Assembly: GCA_023389315.1 (NCBI GenBank)
Contig: JAEWEQ010000028.1
Location: 75,475 to 139,474 of the forward strand
Direction of reading: 5' to 3'
Source of the DNA: Actinomycetes bacterium
GTDB taxonomy: Bacteria; Actinomycetota; Actinomycetes; Actinomycetales; Actinomycetaceae
Length of the DNA: 64,000 nt
Shown one piece after another: positions 53,493 through 62,217 of this stretch (its first letter is position 1; every line of letters begins with the position of its first letter). A program made the translations under genes and the position numbers. Under the pieces are notes generated by a model, which had not been told where the DNA came from, did not search any database, and saw nothing but the letters and a program-made list of their open reading frames with translations.

Positions 53493-56048
53493 ATGCCAGG
53501 GCAGAATCTCACCCGTGAGGAGGCGGCTCAACGCGGCCGCGAAATCACTGTTTACCATTACGACGTGCATTTGGACCTGACCGGGGATGCCACTAACTTC
53601 CAATCGAAAACCGTGATTGATTTTGATGGCCCGGATGGGGGAAGCACTTTCGTTGACCTAATCGCGGATTCGGTCCAACGCATTGAGCTCAACGGGCAGG
53701 CGGTGGATACCGGTGCTTTCCGAGATTCGCGCGTGCACTTAGATAACCTGCGCGAACGCAACAGCGTCACCATCGAAGCCACCTGCCGTTACATGCACAC
53801 CGGTGAGGGCCTGCACCGCTTCACCGACCCTGCTGATGGGTTGGATTACTGCTATTCACAGTTCGAAGTGCCCGACGCGCGCCGAGTTTTCGCCGTCTTT
53901 GAACAACCTGACATGAAGGCCCAGTTCACGTTCCACGTCACCGCACCCGGGGAGTGGATCGTCCTGTCTAACTCCCCTGCTCCGGAACCGGTGGAGGTTG
54001 AGGGCGGCAATAAGCGCTGGGACTTTTCCGCTACCGAGCAAATGTCGTCCTACATCACCGCTATCATCGCCGGCCCGTACGTGGGTACTACCTCCTCTCT
54101 GACCTCCAGCAATGGGCGCACCATCCCCTTGGGCGTGTACTGCCGCCGTTCCTTGCTGGAGCACCTGGATGCGGATTGGGTTTTCGATGTCACCCGCCAG
54201 GGTTTTGCGTTCTTTGAAAACGAGTACGGTCACCCCTACCCGTTCCGCAAGTACGATCAGATTTTCGTTCCCGAGTACAACGCCGGGGCAATGGAAAACG
54301 CCGGTTGCGTGACTTTCCGCGATGAGTACATTTTCCGTACTCGTCCCACTGCTGCCCAGTTGGAGGGCTTGGCGAATACCATTTTGCACGAGTTGGCTCA
54401 CATGTGGTTCGGTGACCTGGTGACCATGCGTTGGTGGAATGACCTGTGGTTGAACGAGTCTTTCGCGGAGTTCATGTCTCACCTGTGTTTGGTGGAGGGC
54501 ACCCGCCAGTGGCCCGACGCGTGGACTGGTTTCATGGCGCGTAAGGAATGGGGCCTGACTCAAGACCAGCTGCCATCTACCCACCCGATTGTGGCTCCCA
54601 TCCGCGACCTGGAGGACGTGGAGGTTAACTTCGACGGGATCACTTACGCCAAGGGGGCGGCAGTGCTGCGCCAGTTGGTGTCGTACGTGGGCCGGGAGGC
54701 GTTCTTCCAAGCGCTTAACCGCTACTTCACGCAGCACGCGTGGTCCAACACCACTTTGGATGACTTAATGTCGAAGTTGGAAGAGGCTTCCGGGCGGGAT
54801 TTGAAGGCTTGGTCTTCGGTGTGGTTAGAAGAAGCGGGCGTGACCTTATTGCGCCCGGAGGTGACTTGTTCCGAGGACGGTCACATCCGTGAACTGGCGG
54901 TGGTGCAGGAGACCTTCACCCCGGGTTCGTCGTTACGTCCCCACCGCTTGGCGGTGGCCGGCTACGACGAGGTAGATGGTCAGATTCAGAGAGTATTCCA
55001 CCACGAGCTCGATGTCGATGGGGAACGCACCGTGGTGGAGGCAGCTGCTGGAATCGCGCGCCCCGCCCTCGTGCTGGTTAACGATGGGGACTTGGCCTAC
55101 GCCAAGGTGCGGTTGGATGAGCCGGGCCTGGCGTTTGCGATTAAGAACATTGCGCGGATGCCGGATGCCCTGGTGCGGGCCATTATTTTGGCCTCCGCAT
55201 GGGATATGGTTCGCGACGGTCAGATGAGTGCGCCCAGCTACTGTGATTTGGCGCTTAGTGCTATTCCTGTGGAAACTGACATCACCATGTTGAACCTGCT
55301 GCTGCGCCGGGTCGATACCGCCTTGACCCAGTATGTGGGTAATGAGCGTCACCGCGCGGTATTGGAAAACGTGGGTGGGCGTTTGCTGTTGTTGGCGCGC
55401 GCAGCTCAGGCGGGAACTGATCAGCAGCGCCTGTTGGTGATGGCGGCGGCGCGCCGGGCGGTGACTGATCAGCAGGTGCAAGCGGTGGAGCGTTTACGTA
55501 CCGGTGCTGATACCCTCACTGGCTTGGACGTGGATGTTGACTTGCGTTGGGCTTTGCTGGTGGGAGCGGTGCGTGGCGGCGCTGCCGAGGAGTCGGCGAT
55601 TGCGCAGATGGAATCTGAGGACGCTACCTTGAAGGGTGCGCAAGAGGCGGCGCGGGCGCGCGCGGCGGTGCCAACTCAGGCCGCGAAGGATGCGGCTTTT
55701 GAGTCGTTCATGTTCGACCCAGCGTTGTCTAATGACATGCGCCTGGCCACTGGCCTGGGGTACTGGGTGGGCGAGGAACTGCGTCCGCAGCTGTACGCCG
55801 CTCACGTGGAGCGTTACTTCGCCGCCTTGGAGAAGGTGTGGGAGGATAATACTTTCCACACAGCTTCCGACATTGTTTTGCTGGGCTTCCCCTCCGGTTT
55901 GGTTGGTCGGGTGCCTGGCTTGGACGTAGTGGGTATCGGTGAGCAGTGGTTGATGGCGCACGAGGACGCTCCGGCCGGTTTGCGGCGCCTAGTGGCCGAA
56001 CGTGTCGCTGAAGCCAAGCGGGCCCTGACTGTGCAAGCTTTGCGCTGA
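53493..56048 (+). CDS. pepN: Aminopeptidase N (M1)
   Basis: Removes N-terminal residues from peptides. GAMENAGCVTF (exopeptidase signature), HELAHMWFGDLVTMRWWNDLWLNESF with HExxH and the Glu ligand 18 residues later, and the catalytic Tyr region are visible. 851 residues, the actinobacterial size, with a long C-terminal helical domain. AAGGAG lies 9 nt before the ATG. Ends at a strong terminator. Confidence 0.95.
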   Translation: MPGQNLTREEAAQRGREITVYHYDVHLDLTGDATNFQSKTVIDFDGPDGGSTFVDLIADSVQRIELNGQAVDTGAFRDSRVHLDNLRERNSVTIEATCRYMHTGEGLHRFTDPADGLDYCYSQFEVPDARRVFAVFEQPDMKAQFTFHVTAPGEWIVLSNSPAPEPVEVEGGNKRWDFSATEQMSSYITAIIAGPYVGTTSSLTSSNGRTIPLGVYCRRSLLEHLDADWVFDVTRQGFAFFENEYGHPYPFRKYDQIFVPEYNAGAMENAGCVTFRDEYIFRTRPTAAQLEGLANTILHELAHMWFGDLVTMRWWNDLWLNESFAEFMSHLCLVEGTRQWPDAWTGFMARKEWGLTQDQLPSTHPIVAPIRDLEDVEVNFDGITYAKGAAVLRQLVSYVGREAFFQALNRYFTQHAWSNTTLDDLMSKLEEASGRDLKAWSSVWLEEAGVTLLRPEVTCSEDGHIRELAVVQETFTPGSSLRPHRLAVAGYDEVDGQIQRVFHHELDVDGERTVVEAAAGIARPALVLVNDGDLAYAKVRLDEPGLAFAIKNIARMPDALVRAIILASAWDMVRDGQMSAPSYCDLALSAIPVETDITMLNLLLRRVDTALTQYVGNERHRAVLENVGGRLLLLARAAQAGTDQQRLLVMAAARRAVTDQQVQAVERLRTGADTLTGLDVDVDLRWALLVGAVRGGAAEESAIAQMESEDATLKGAQEAARARAAVPTQAAKDAAFESFMFDPALSNDMRLATGLGYWVGEELRPQLYAAHVERYFAALEKVWEDNTFHTASDIVLLGFPSGLVGRVPGLDVVGIGEQWLMAHEDAPAGLRRLVAERVAEAKRALTVQALR

Positions 56049-56065
56049 GCCGTTCGCTATTTCGT

Positions 56066-56103
56066 TGGGTGCCGGGAGGATTCCTCCCGGCACCCAGTTT
56101 TTA
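56066..56103 (+). terminator. Intrinsic terminator of pepN
   Basis: A perfect 14-bp stem (56066-56079 with 56083-56096), loop ATT, then GTTTTT. Confidence 0.9.
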
Positions 56104-56276
56104 CCCAAAGTTTTACCCCGATGCGGAGCAGGCGGGGATGGCCTGCGGTGCTCGCCTTACCGCATTGGTAGGGAAATAGTTCGCATCTGGAACAGTTTCG
56201 TCGTTGCGGGCGAATCTGGGCTCGCCGCGGGGTATCCTCGGAAGTGAAGGTATGGTCTCGGCCAAAGGAGGAAGGG

Positions 56277-56519
56277 ATGTCTGAAAACTACCAAGCCACC
56301 GCTGCTGCCATCGTGGAGGGGCTGGGAGGCAAACCCAATATTGAATCCCTGGAAGCTTGTATCACCCGCCTGCGGGTGGTGTTGCGAGACGCTTCCTTGG
56401 TCAATGAAGACACCCTTAAGGGCGCCGGTGCCTTCGGGGTGGTAGTCGTTGGCCCGGTTGTGCAAGTGGTGGTCGGTCCCCAGGCGGACGCCCTCGCCGA
56501 CGCTGTCGGACAACTGTAG
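56277..56519 (+). CDS. Stand-alone PTS EIIB domain, glucose family
   Basis: An 80-residue phosphocarrier. The phosphorylated Cys28 is in LEACITRLRV, and the fold (IVEGLGGKPNIESLEACITRLRVVL) is the glucose/N-acetylglucosamine type. AAAGGAGG lies about 5 nt before ATG 56277; the frame is open 11 codons upstream. It is followed 9 nt later by EIIA, so the pair is one operon. No EIIC is adjacent, so it must serve a membrane domain encoded elsewhere or be regulatory. Confidence 0.88.
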   Translation: MSENYQATAAAIVEGLGGKPNIESLEACITRLRVVLRDASLVNEDTLKGAGAFGVVVVGPVVQVVVGPQADALADAVGQL

Positions 56520-56528
56520 CGGCACCTG

Positions 56529-56999
56529 ATGATCGATATTTACTCACCCCTCAGCGGCACGGTTTTGGCGCTTAAAGACGTCGACGATCCGGTGCTAGCC
56601 GAAGGCATTGTCGGGTTCGGGTGCGCTGTCACTCCGGTGGAGGAACGCTGGCATGAGGTCTGTGCTCCGGCTGGAGGTCGACTATTGAAAGTGATGCCCC
56701 ACGCCTTCATTGTGTTCACCGCCGCTGGGGTGGGCATCGTGGTGCATATGGGCATCAACACGGTGAAGCTCCACGGTGAGGGTTTCGAAATCCTGGGCCA
56801 AGAGGGTGACACGGTGGAAGCTGGCGAGGTGATCGTGCGGTGGGATTCGGCCGTCGCGATTAAAGCTGGCATGCCAACTTCAGTTTCAGTGATCGCCTGC
56901 GACCTGCCGGCAGAAGCGATCAATTTGAAGACCAAGGCAGGGCAAGAGATTCATTCGCGGGACTTGTTGTACCAAGTCTGCCTCCCCCAGGGTCGCTAA
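56529..56999 (+). CDS. crr: PTS EIIA, glucose-type (Crr-like)
   Basis: Soluble phosphocarrier of 156 residues receiving phosphate from HPr and passing it to EIIB. His73 is in VVHMGINTVKLHGEGF and the auxiliary His58 in MPHAFIVF, matching the two-histidine active site. It starts 9 nt after the EIIB gene. In enteric bacteria this protein also regulates uptake; in actinobacteria that role is less certain. Confidence 0.9.
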   Translation: MIDIYSPLSGTVLALKDVDDPVLAEGIVGFGCAVTPVEERWHEVCAPAGGRLLKVMPHAFIVFTAAGVGIVVHMGINTVKLHGEGFEILGQEGDTVEAGEVIVRWDSAVAIKAGMPTSVSVIACDLPAEAINLKTKAGQEIHSRDLLYQVCLPQGR

Positions 57000-57021
57000 C
57001 CGCCCCCGACCTTCGCCTGCC

Positions 57022-57150
57022 ATTTAGTTTCACGAGGACGTTCCGCGCGCGAGCGGCTCAACTTCTGCGATTTAGTTTCACCACGACGATGGCGACCTCG
57101 CCAGCCCGTCGCCTGTGATGTAGTTCCACGAGGACGTTGCCGGCCTCGCT
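57022..57150. repeat. Three degenerate 48-bp tandem repeats carrying the CGAGGACG element
   Basis: Units begin ATTTAGTTTCACGAGGACG at 57022, ATTTAGTTTCACCACGACG at 57070 and ATGTAGTTCCACGAGGACG at 57118, an exact 48-bp step. The first and third carry the full octamer; the second has one changed core (CACGACG). Confidence 0.75.
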
Positions 57151-57161
57151 AGATATAAGCC

Positions 57162-57190
57162 AGGGCCGGGGCATTTCGCCCCGGCCCTTT
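57162..57190. terminator. Hairpin between EIIA gene and malQ
   Basis: AGGGCCGGGGC (57162-57172) pairs with GCCCCGGCCCT (57178-57188), loop ATTTC. It lies between convergent genes and can serve both. Confidence 0.8.
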
Positions 57191-57198
57191 CGCATGCG

Positions 57199-59346
57199 TT
57201 ACTTCCCTACCGCCTGATTCATGATGTCCGCTTGGCGTTGGACTCCGATGGAGCGCAACGCTTCCAACGTCACTTCCCGTCCTCGGTCATCTCCCAAGGG
57301 AACGCGCCAGTTAGGGTATTCGGTGTGGGTCCCCGGTAGGTTCTGCGGGCGAATATCTCCGACAATGTCCACTAGGGACACCGCCAGCAGGCGGGCCGGG
57401 GTCTGTGCGATATAGCGGTAGAGCGCCTCAATCAGTTCAGCTTCTCTGGGTTCATCCGGCTCCAGTAACCCGTATTCTCGAAGCCGGTCGACCATGGCTT
57501 TTAGCTCATCTTGGTCTTGGGCGCGTACCGTCTCAAAGGGCTCCACCAGCAGCCCCAGGTCGGCGCGTAGCTGCGTGTGGACTCCCCGCAGGTAGCCCGT
57601 GGTCGGCGGTAAGTCGTGCGTATTTACCGCCGCTAGCACATCGCGCCGGTAGTTCTGCGCCGGCAGCGGAGCACCCTCATGGTCGCGTTCGAACCACAGG
57701 ATGGAGGTTCCCAGGATGCCACGGTCGTTGAGGTAGCCGCGCACCCACGGCTCCACCGTGCCCAGGTCCTCCCCGATCACCACGCAGCCTGCGCGCTGCG
57801 CTTCCAGCAACAAAATACCCACCATGGCTTCGTGGTCGTAATGCACGTAAGCACCGTGATTTGCGCCCATACCGCGCGGGATCCACCACAGGCGGAACAA
57901 CCCCAAGATGTGGTCGATGCGCACCGCTCCGGCGTAGGACACGACCGCTTTAATCATGGCGCGCAGCGGCGCATATCCAGCGGCTGCTAGGGCCTGTGGA
58001 TTCCACGGTGGCTGTGACCAGTTCTGCCCCTGCTGGGAGTACATGTCGGGCGGCGCGCCCACCGTCATACCGGGGGCGAACATCTCTCGCTGTGACCACA
58101 CTTCGGACCCGTAAGGGTGCACCCCTACCGCCAGGTCCCCCATGATGCCGATCGCCATACCAGCCTCGTGGGCTTTTTCCTGGGCTTGCTGCAGCTGCTG
58201 GGAGCAAACCCACTGCAACCACACGTGGTAGCGCACACGCAGTTCGTTTCGCTGACAGAACTGATTCACCGCTTCACTGTCAGCGCGCGAATACTGCGGC
58301 GGCAGCGGCATGCCGTGGGCTTCCACCAGGGTGCACCAGCGTGCAAAACGCTGCAGCTCGTCACCGCCCTGTTTGATGAATGCTTCAAACTCGGCTTCAC
58401 GCTCCTGGCTGCGAGGCTGGCGGAACACCACCCGTAGGGCTTCATTCTTCGCCATCCACGACTGGTCGCGGTCAATCAGACCCGGCTCGTCGGTTTCTTC
58501 CTGCAACGCCAGGGCGTGGCACTCTTGGATGTGAAGGCGGTCCAGGCGCGAAAGCAGCTGATATTCGGCGATCAGTTCAGGGCTGATGTACATCGGCGCC
58601 AGGAACTGCCGCGTGACGGGTAAGTACGGGGATGGCTCGATCGGTTCGCACGGCGCGATGGCATGCATGGGGTTAATCAAGTGGAAGTCGGCCCCGGCGT
58701 TGCCGAAGATCTGGTTCAACTCCCCCAGTACCGCCAGGTCTCCCATCCCCCAGCTTTGGGCCGAGCGCACCGAGTACAGTTGGCTAGCAACGCCCCACAT
58801 TTGCTCACGCGCATTCAGGCTGGGCGGATCGATCCGGTGGGGCACTACGATCAGGTGGCCGCGACCAACGGTGCCATCTTCCAGGTAGGCGGTGATGGTG
58901 TGATACCCCAACGGCAGGCTCTCATCGAGGGCGAAACCGGCCCGTCCTCGCCACTGCCCGTTCACGCACCGCGCCGGATCCCAGTTTTCGATCTGCGCTA
59001 GTTCACGCACCGACCCGTCCTCGAAGGTGACTTCCACACGCACGCCCTGCCCATCGGGCACGTGGATGTGCACATCACGCCAGTTCCCTACCCGCATGAC
59101 GGTGCAGGGTGGGACGGTGCGCAGCCAGATGTCATCTTCTAGCTTAGTTAGTGCCGCGTCCAGCACTTCCACAGTTGGGGTGTCGGGCAGTTCGATTCCC
59201 AGTGCTGCGAGGGTTTTAATCAGCGTGACGGGTTGGACTTCGCGTAGATTTCCATGCCAATCCCAATAGGTGGTTGATATCCCTGATTTCGTGGCGAGCA
59301 GTTGCAGACGTTGGAACTCTTCAGGGGTCATTGGGGGCGGCGTCAT
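57199..59346 (-). CDS. malQ: 4-alpha-glucanotransferase (amylomaltase, GH77)
   Basis: Transfers glucan segments between maltodextrins, freeing glucose. Catalytic blocks: VRIDHILGLFRLWW (nucleophile Asp), VIGEDLGTVEPWVR (acid/base Glu) and VNTHDLPPTTGYL (transition-state Asp). 715 residues with an N-terminal extension of about 160 residues of the actinobacterial type. GGAG lies 6 nt before the ATG. Flanked by two PTS EIIB genes, so glucan-derived glucose and PTS uptake may be linked. Confidence 0.95.
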   Translation of the reverse strand: MTPPPMTPEEFQRLQLLATKSGISTTYWDWHGNLREVQPVTLIKTLAALGIELPDTPTVEVLDAALTKLEDDIWLRTVPPCTVMRVGNWRDVHIHVPDGQGVRVEVTFEDGSVRELAQIENWDPARCVNGQWRGRAGFALDESLPLGYHTITAYLEDGTVGRGHLIVVPHRIDPPSLNAREQMWGVASQLYSVRSAQSWGMGDLAVLGELNQIFGNAGADFHLINPMHAIAPCEPIEPSPYLPVTRQFLAPMYISPELIAEYQLLSRLDRLHIQECHALALQEETDEPGLIDRDQSWMAKNEALRVVFRQPRSQEREAEFEAFIKQGGDELQRFARWCTLVEAHGMPLPPQYSRADSEAVNQFCQRNELRVRYHVWLQWVCSQQLQQAQEKAHEAGMAIGIMGDLAVGVHPYGSEVWSQREMFAPGMTVGAPPDMYSQQGQNWSQPPWNPQALAAAGYAPLRAMIKAVVSYAGAVRIDHILGLFRLWWIPRGMGANHGAYVHYDHEAMVGILLLEAQRAGCVVIGEDLGTVEPWVRGYLNDRGILGTSILWFERDHEGAPLPAQNYRRDVLAAVNTHDLPPTTGYLRGVHTQLRADLGLLVEPFETVRAQDQDELKAMVDRLREYGLLEPDEPREAELIEALYRYIAQTPARLLAVSLVDIVGDIRPQNLPGTHTEYPNWRVPLGDDRGREVTLEALRSIGVQRQADIMNQAVGK

Positions 59347-59460
59347 TGGGTCTCCAGCAGGTTTGCAGCGTTACAGGACAATGTTATTGCAAAAGGGCGA
59401 CAGTTTCTTCTCGCCGCTGGTGAGTGGACATAGACCACATGGTTCGGCGCGAGGTTGGCG

Positions 59461-59512
59461 AGTTGGTTTCCCGAGGACGGGTGCGTGCAGCGCTAGTTTT
59501 CTGAGGACGGTT
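59461..59512. repeat. Pair of degenerate GAGGACG elements
   Basis: GTTTCCCGAGGACGG (from 59466) and GTTTTCTGAGGACGG (from 59496), 30 bp apart, between malQ and the second EIIB gene. They share the TAGTTT-like lead-in seen in the 48-bp repeats at 57022. Confidence 0.6.
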
Positions 59513-59522
59513 GGCGTCGGTA

Positions 59523-59849
59523 TCAGCCGCAGTTGCAGTTCTCAGTGTGGGCCAGGGCGGCGAGGTTGCTGAGGTTGTCGCTTCCGCCCCTCATTTCCTG
59601 GTTTTCGGCTTCGGCGGCCGCAACGATTTCGTTCATTTCCTCCACCATGGCGGTGGCATTGAAACGCACAATGATCTGCACGAAGGGTCCGGAACGTACC
59701 ACGCCGAGGGGCTTTACTTCGCGGATGGCGGCTTCGTCAACTAGGGAAGGATCCTCACAGGTAGCACGAATCCGCATCATGCATGGCTCCAATGCTATGA
59801 TGTTACTCGCTCCTCCGAGGCCGTCTACGAGCTGGCGTGCTGCCTCCAA
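59523..59849 (-). CDS. Second stand-alone PTS EIIB domain with a Cys-containing tail
   Basis: A 108-residue protein starting at TTG 59849, 5 nt after AAGGAGG. The EIIB fold is clear (LVDGLGGASNIIALEPCMMRIRAT) with Cys23 as phosphocysteine. The body matches the first EIIB in length, then a 30-residue tail ends in CNCG, which the first lacks. TACTAT upstream is a possible -10 box. Convergent with nothing; the malQ gene is downstream on the same strand. EIIC absent. Confidence 0.83.
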   Translation of the reverse strand: MEAARQLVDGLGGASNIIALEPCMMRIRATCEDPSLVDEAAIREVKPLGVVRSGPFVQIIVRFNATAMVEEMNEIVAAAEAENQEMRGGSDNLSNLAALAHTENCNCG

Positions 59850-60010
59850 TTCACCCTCCTTCAATGTTATCCACATCACATAGTATCGTGTTGCTGACAC
59901 TTTGTACACCCAAACCCCCAACCAGTGTCCCTACGGTCCAATGCTGAGGAGTTTGCGCAAACTTCCAAATTAGAACTGCCTTAGCGGCCGCGGTAAGGAA
60001 GAATGGGGGT

Positions 60011-60979
60011 ATGACTAAGCCCTTGCCTATTCCCCAACTAACTCAAGAACCGCTTGCCTCCGTACTGCGTGTACTACAGCTAGAAGGCGGTGAAGACGAC
60101 AGCTTCCACGCCCGCTCTCTACCCCAAATGGGGCGAGTTTACGGCGGGCAGGTGCTGGCGCAAGCGCTACTAGCCGCTGCCGCCACTATTGAGGACGAAC
60201 CCACCCGCACACCGCACTCATTCCACGCCTATTTCCTGCGCGGAGGTAATCCCAGCGAGCCGTTCGAGTTGAAGGTACATCGCTCCCACGACGGGCGCTC
60301 TTTCGCTTCACGCCAAGTCACTGCCATCCAAAATGACAAAGATATCCTCACTTTGTTGGCATCTTTCCAACTGCCCCAAACCGGTGTCGAGCACGACCGG
60401 CAGATGCCTCAGGTGCCGCGCCCCGATAAGCTGCGCTCGGCGCTGGAATACTTCCGCGAAATCGACCACCCGGTCGGTAAATTCCTGGGCAAAACCGCTG
60501 CCTTTGACGTGCGCCACGTACAAGAGACGCTGTACGTTCGCCAATACAGTGGCGCCCAAGAAGATGGCAGCTACACCGGGAACCGACGTCAGCAACTGTG
60601 GATGAAACCGCGCGCGGAGATTACGAACCCCTCCCAAACCCTGGGGCGAGTGCTGTTGGCGTACGTTATCGACCAGGTGATGATGGAGCCAGCTTTGCGC
60701 GCGCATGGGCTGGCGTGGGTCACCCCGGGCCTGGCATTAGCCAGCTTGGATCACGCTATGTGGTTCTATCGGGATTTCGACATCAACCAGTGGTTGCTCT
60801 ACGACCAAGAGTCCCCCTCCGCGCAAGGAGCGCGCGCGATGGGCCATACCCGCGTGTTTACCGAGGACGGGGTGCTGGTTGCCGAAGCCATGCAAGAAGC
60901 CATGTTGCGCCTTCCCCAGGCGGGACGCGCCTCTTCTAACTGGACTTTCGACCAGGCGGTGGCACCGGCAGAGAACTAA
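60011..60979 (+). CDS. tesB: Acyl-CoA thioesterase II
   Basis: Hydrolyses acyl-CoA to free fatty acid and CoA. Two hot-dog domains in 322 residues: the first with MGRVYGGQVLAQAL, HSFHAYFLRGG and RSHDGRSFASRQV; the second with the catalytic Asp in SLDHAMWFYRDF and the Gln in EAMQEAMLRLP. The GGAAG upstream is weak. Its role is probably CoA or lipid recycling. Confidence 0.93.
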   Translation: MTKPLPIPQLTQEPLASVLRVLQLEGGEDDSFHARSLPQMGRVYGGQVLAQALLAAAATIEDEPTRTPHSFHAYFLRGGNPSEPFELKVHRSHDGRSFASRQVTAIQNDKDILTLLASFQLPQTGVEHDRQMPQVPRPDKLRSALEYFREIDHPVGKFLGKTAAFDVRHVQETLYVRQYSGAQEDGSYTGNRRQQLWMKPRAEITNPSQTLGRVLLAYVIDQVMMEPALRAHGLAWVTPGLALASLDHAMWFYRDFDINQWLLYDQESPSAQGARAMGHTRVFTEDGVLVAEAMQEAMLRLPQAGRASSNWTFDQAVAPAEN

Positions 60980-61009
60980 ACTACTTTGCCTGCCCGGCGC
61001 AGCTGCGCC

Positions 61010-62215
61010 TCACCGCGTGGGACGCGCGAACTCCACCATGGCTTTGCAGCCGGCTTGAACGTCCTCGTAACTGCCTGCGAATGAGATTCGCACGAACTTT
61101 GACCCGTCCAACGACGGATCGAGCCCGTCACCGGGAACACTGTCGGGTGCAAAATCCACCCCCGGGGTAAGCGCCACCCCAGTGGCTTCCAACAGTTGCC
61201 TACACCAGGTAATGGAATTCTCACACAGGTGCGAAATGTCGGCATAGCAGTAAAACGCGCCATCGGCGGGCGCCACCACTTTCGCCCCCATCTGGGTCAC
61301 CGCAGCCAGCACCACTTCCCGGTTACGCCGGTAGCGTTCCACGTGTCCGTCCAGCTCTGCGGTGGCGGCTTGGTCAAAAGCAGCTACCGCGGCCAGTTGT
61401 GACAAGGTGGGGGCTGACAAGTTCAAGTTCCCCAGCAGCAACTCCACCGGGCGCACCAACGCTTCGGGAAGCACCGCCCAGCCTAGGCGCCAGCCAGTCA
61501 TGGAGTAGTACTTCGAGAAGCTGCCGATGGCAATGTGGCAGTCACTGTATTGCAAGATGGAGGGGCAGTCTTGGCCGAAGCTGATGCCGTGGTAAATCTC
61601 ATCGCAGATCAGCAAGGTGGAGTTTTCCTCACACCACTGGGCGATTTCCTGCAACTGCTCGGCGGGCAAAATGGTACCGGTGGGATTCGCGGGGGTGGCG
61701 ATGATAAGCCCTGCCGGCGCCGGGCGGTCGCGGTAGCGTTCCCGAAGCTGCGCCGCGCTGGGTTGCCAACGGGTGTCGGGGCCGCAGTCAATTTGATCCA
61801 CGGTGCAACCCAAAGCAGCCAAAGTGTTGCGGTAGGCGGGGTAACCGGGTCGCGTCATCGCCACGGTGTCACCGGCCTCGAAAGCTGCCAGGAAGATCGC
61901 GGTAAAGGCAGCCGAGGAACCAGTGGTTATGACGATCCGCGCAGGATCGACAGTGGCACCGTAGGCATCCCGGTAGTGCTCGCTGATGCGCTGGCGTAGC
62001 TGAGGTATGCCGTTAGCGTCGGTGTAACCAATCTGGTTCTCATCCAGCTCGCGGTGGGCCACTTCGCGCACCGCTTGCGGCGCGGGCGTGGAAGGTTGAC
62101 CGAGGCAGAGTGAGTAGATTTTTCTACCTGCTTGCGCCAGGCGGTTACCGTCTTTGAGGATTTCCATGGCGCGGAACGGCTCGACCGCTCCGCGCCGCGA
62201 AAGTGGGGTCTGCAT
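61010..62215 (-). CDS. Class I/II pyridoxal-phosphate aminotransferase
   Basis: Aspartate/alanine-type transaminase of 401 residues. TTGSSAAFTAIF binds the cofactor phosphate, ATPANPTG, CDEIYHGI and the Schiff-base Lys in GSFSKYYSMTGWRLGW are all present. The ATG at 62215 begins 2 nt after the ettA stop and has AAGG directly beside it, so coupling to ettA is likely. Amino-acid substrate unknown. Confidence 0.9.
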   Translation of the reverse strand: MQTPLSRRGAVEPFRAMEILKDGNRLAQAGRKIYSLCLGQPSTPAPQAVREVAHRELDENQIGYTDANGIPQLRQRISEHYRDAYGATVDPARIVITTGSSAAFTAIFLAAFEAGDTVAMTRPGYPAYRNTLAALGCTVDQIDCGPDTRWQPSAAQLRERYRDRPAPAGLIIATPANPTGTILPAEQLQEIAQWCEENSTLLICDEIYHGISFGQDCPSILQYSDCHIAIGSFSKYYSMTGWRLGWAVLPEALVRPVELLLGNLNLSAPTLSQLAAVAAFDQAATAELDGHVERYRRNREVVLAAVTQMGAKVVAPADGAFYCYADISHLCENSITWCRQLLEATGVALTPGVDFAPDSVPGDGLDPSLDGSKFVRISFAGSYEDVQAGCKAMVEFARPTR

Positions 62216-62217
62216 CC

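Noticed and set aside
57022..57150. CRISPR array
   Set aside because: Only three imperfect units; conserved parts are 19 bp and interiors are unequal in composition, without spacer-repeat structure or cas genes.
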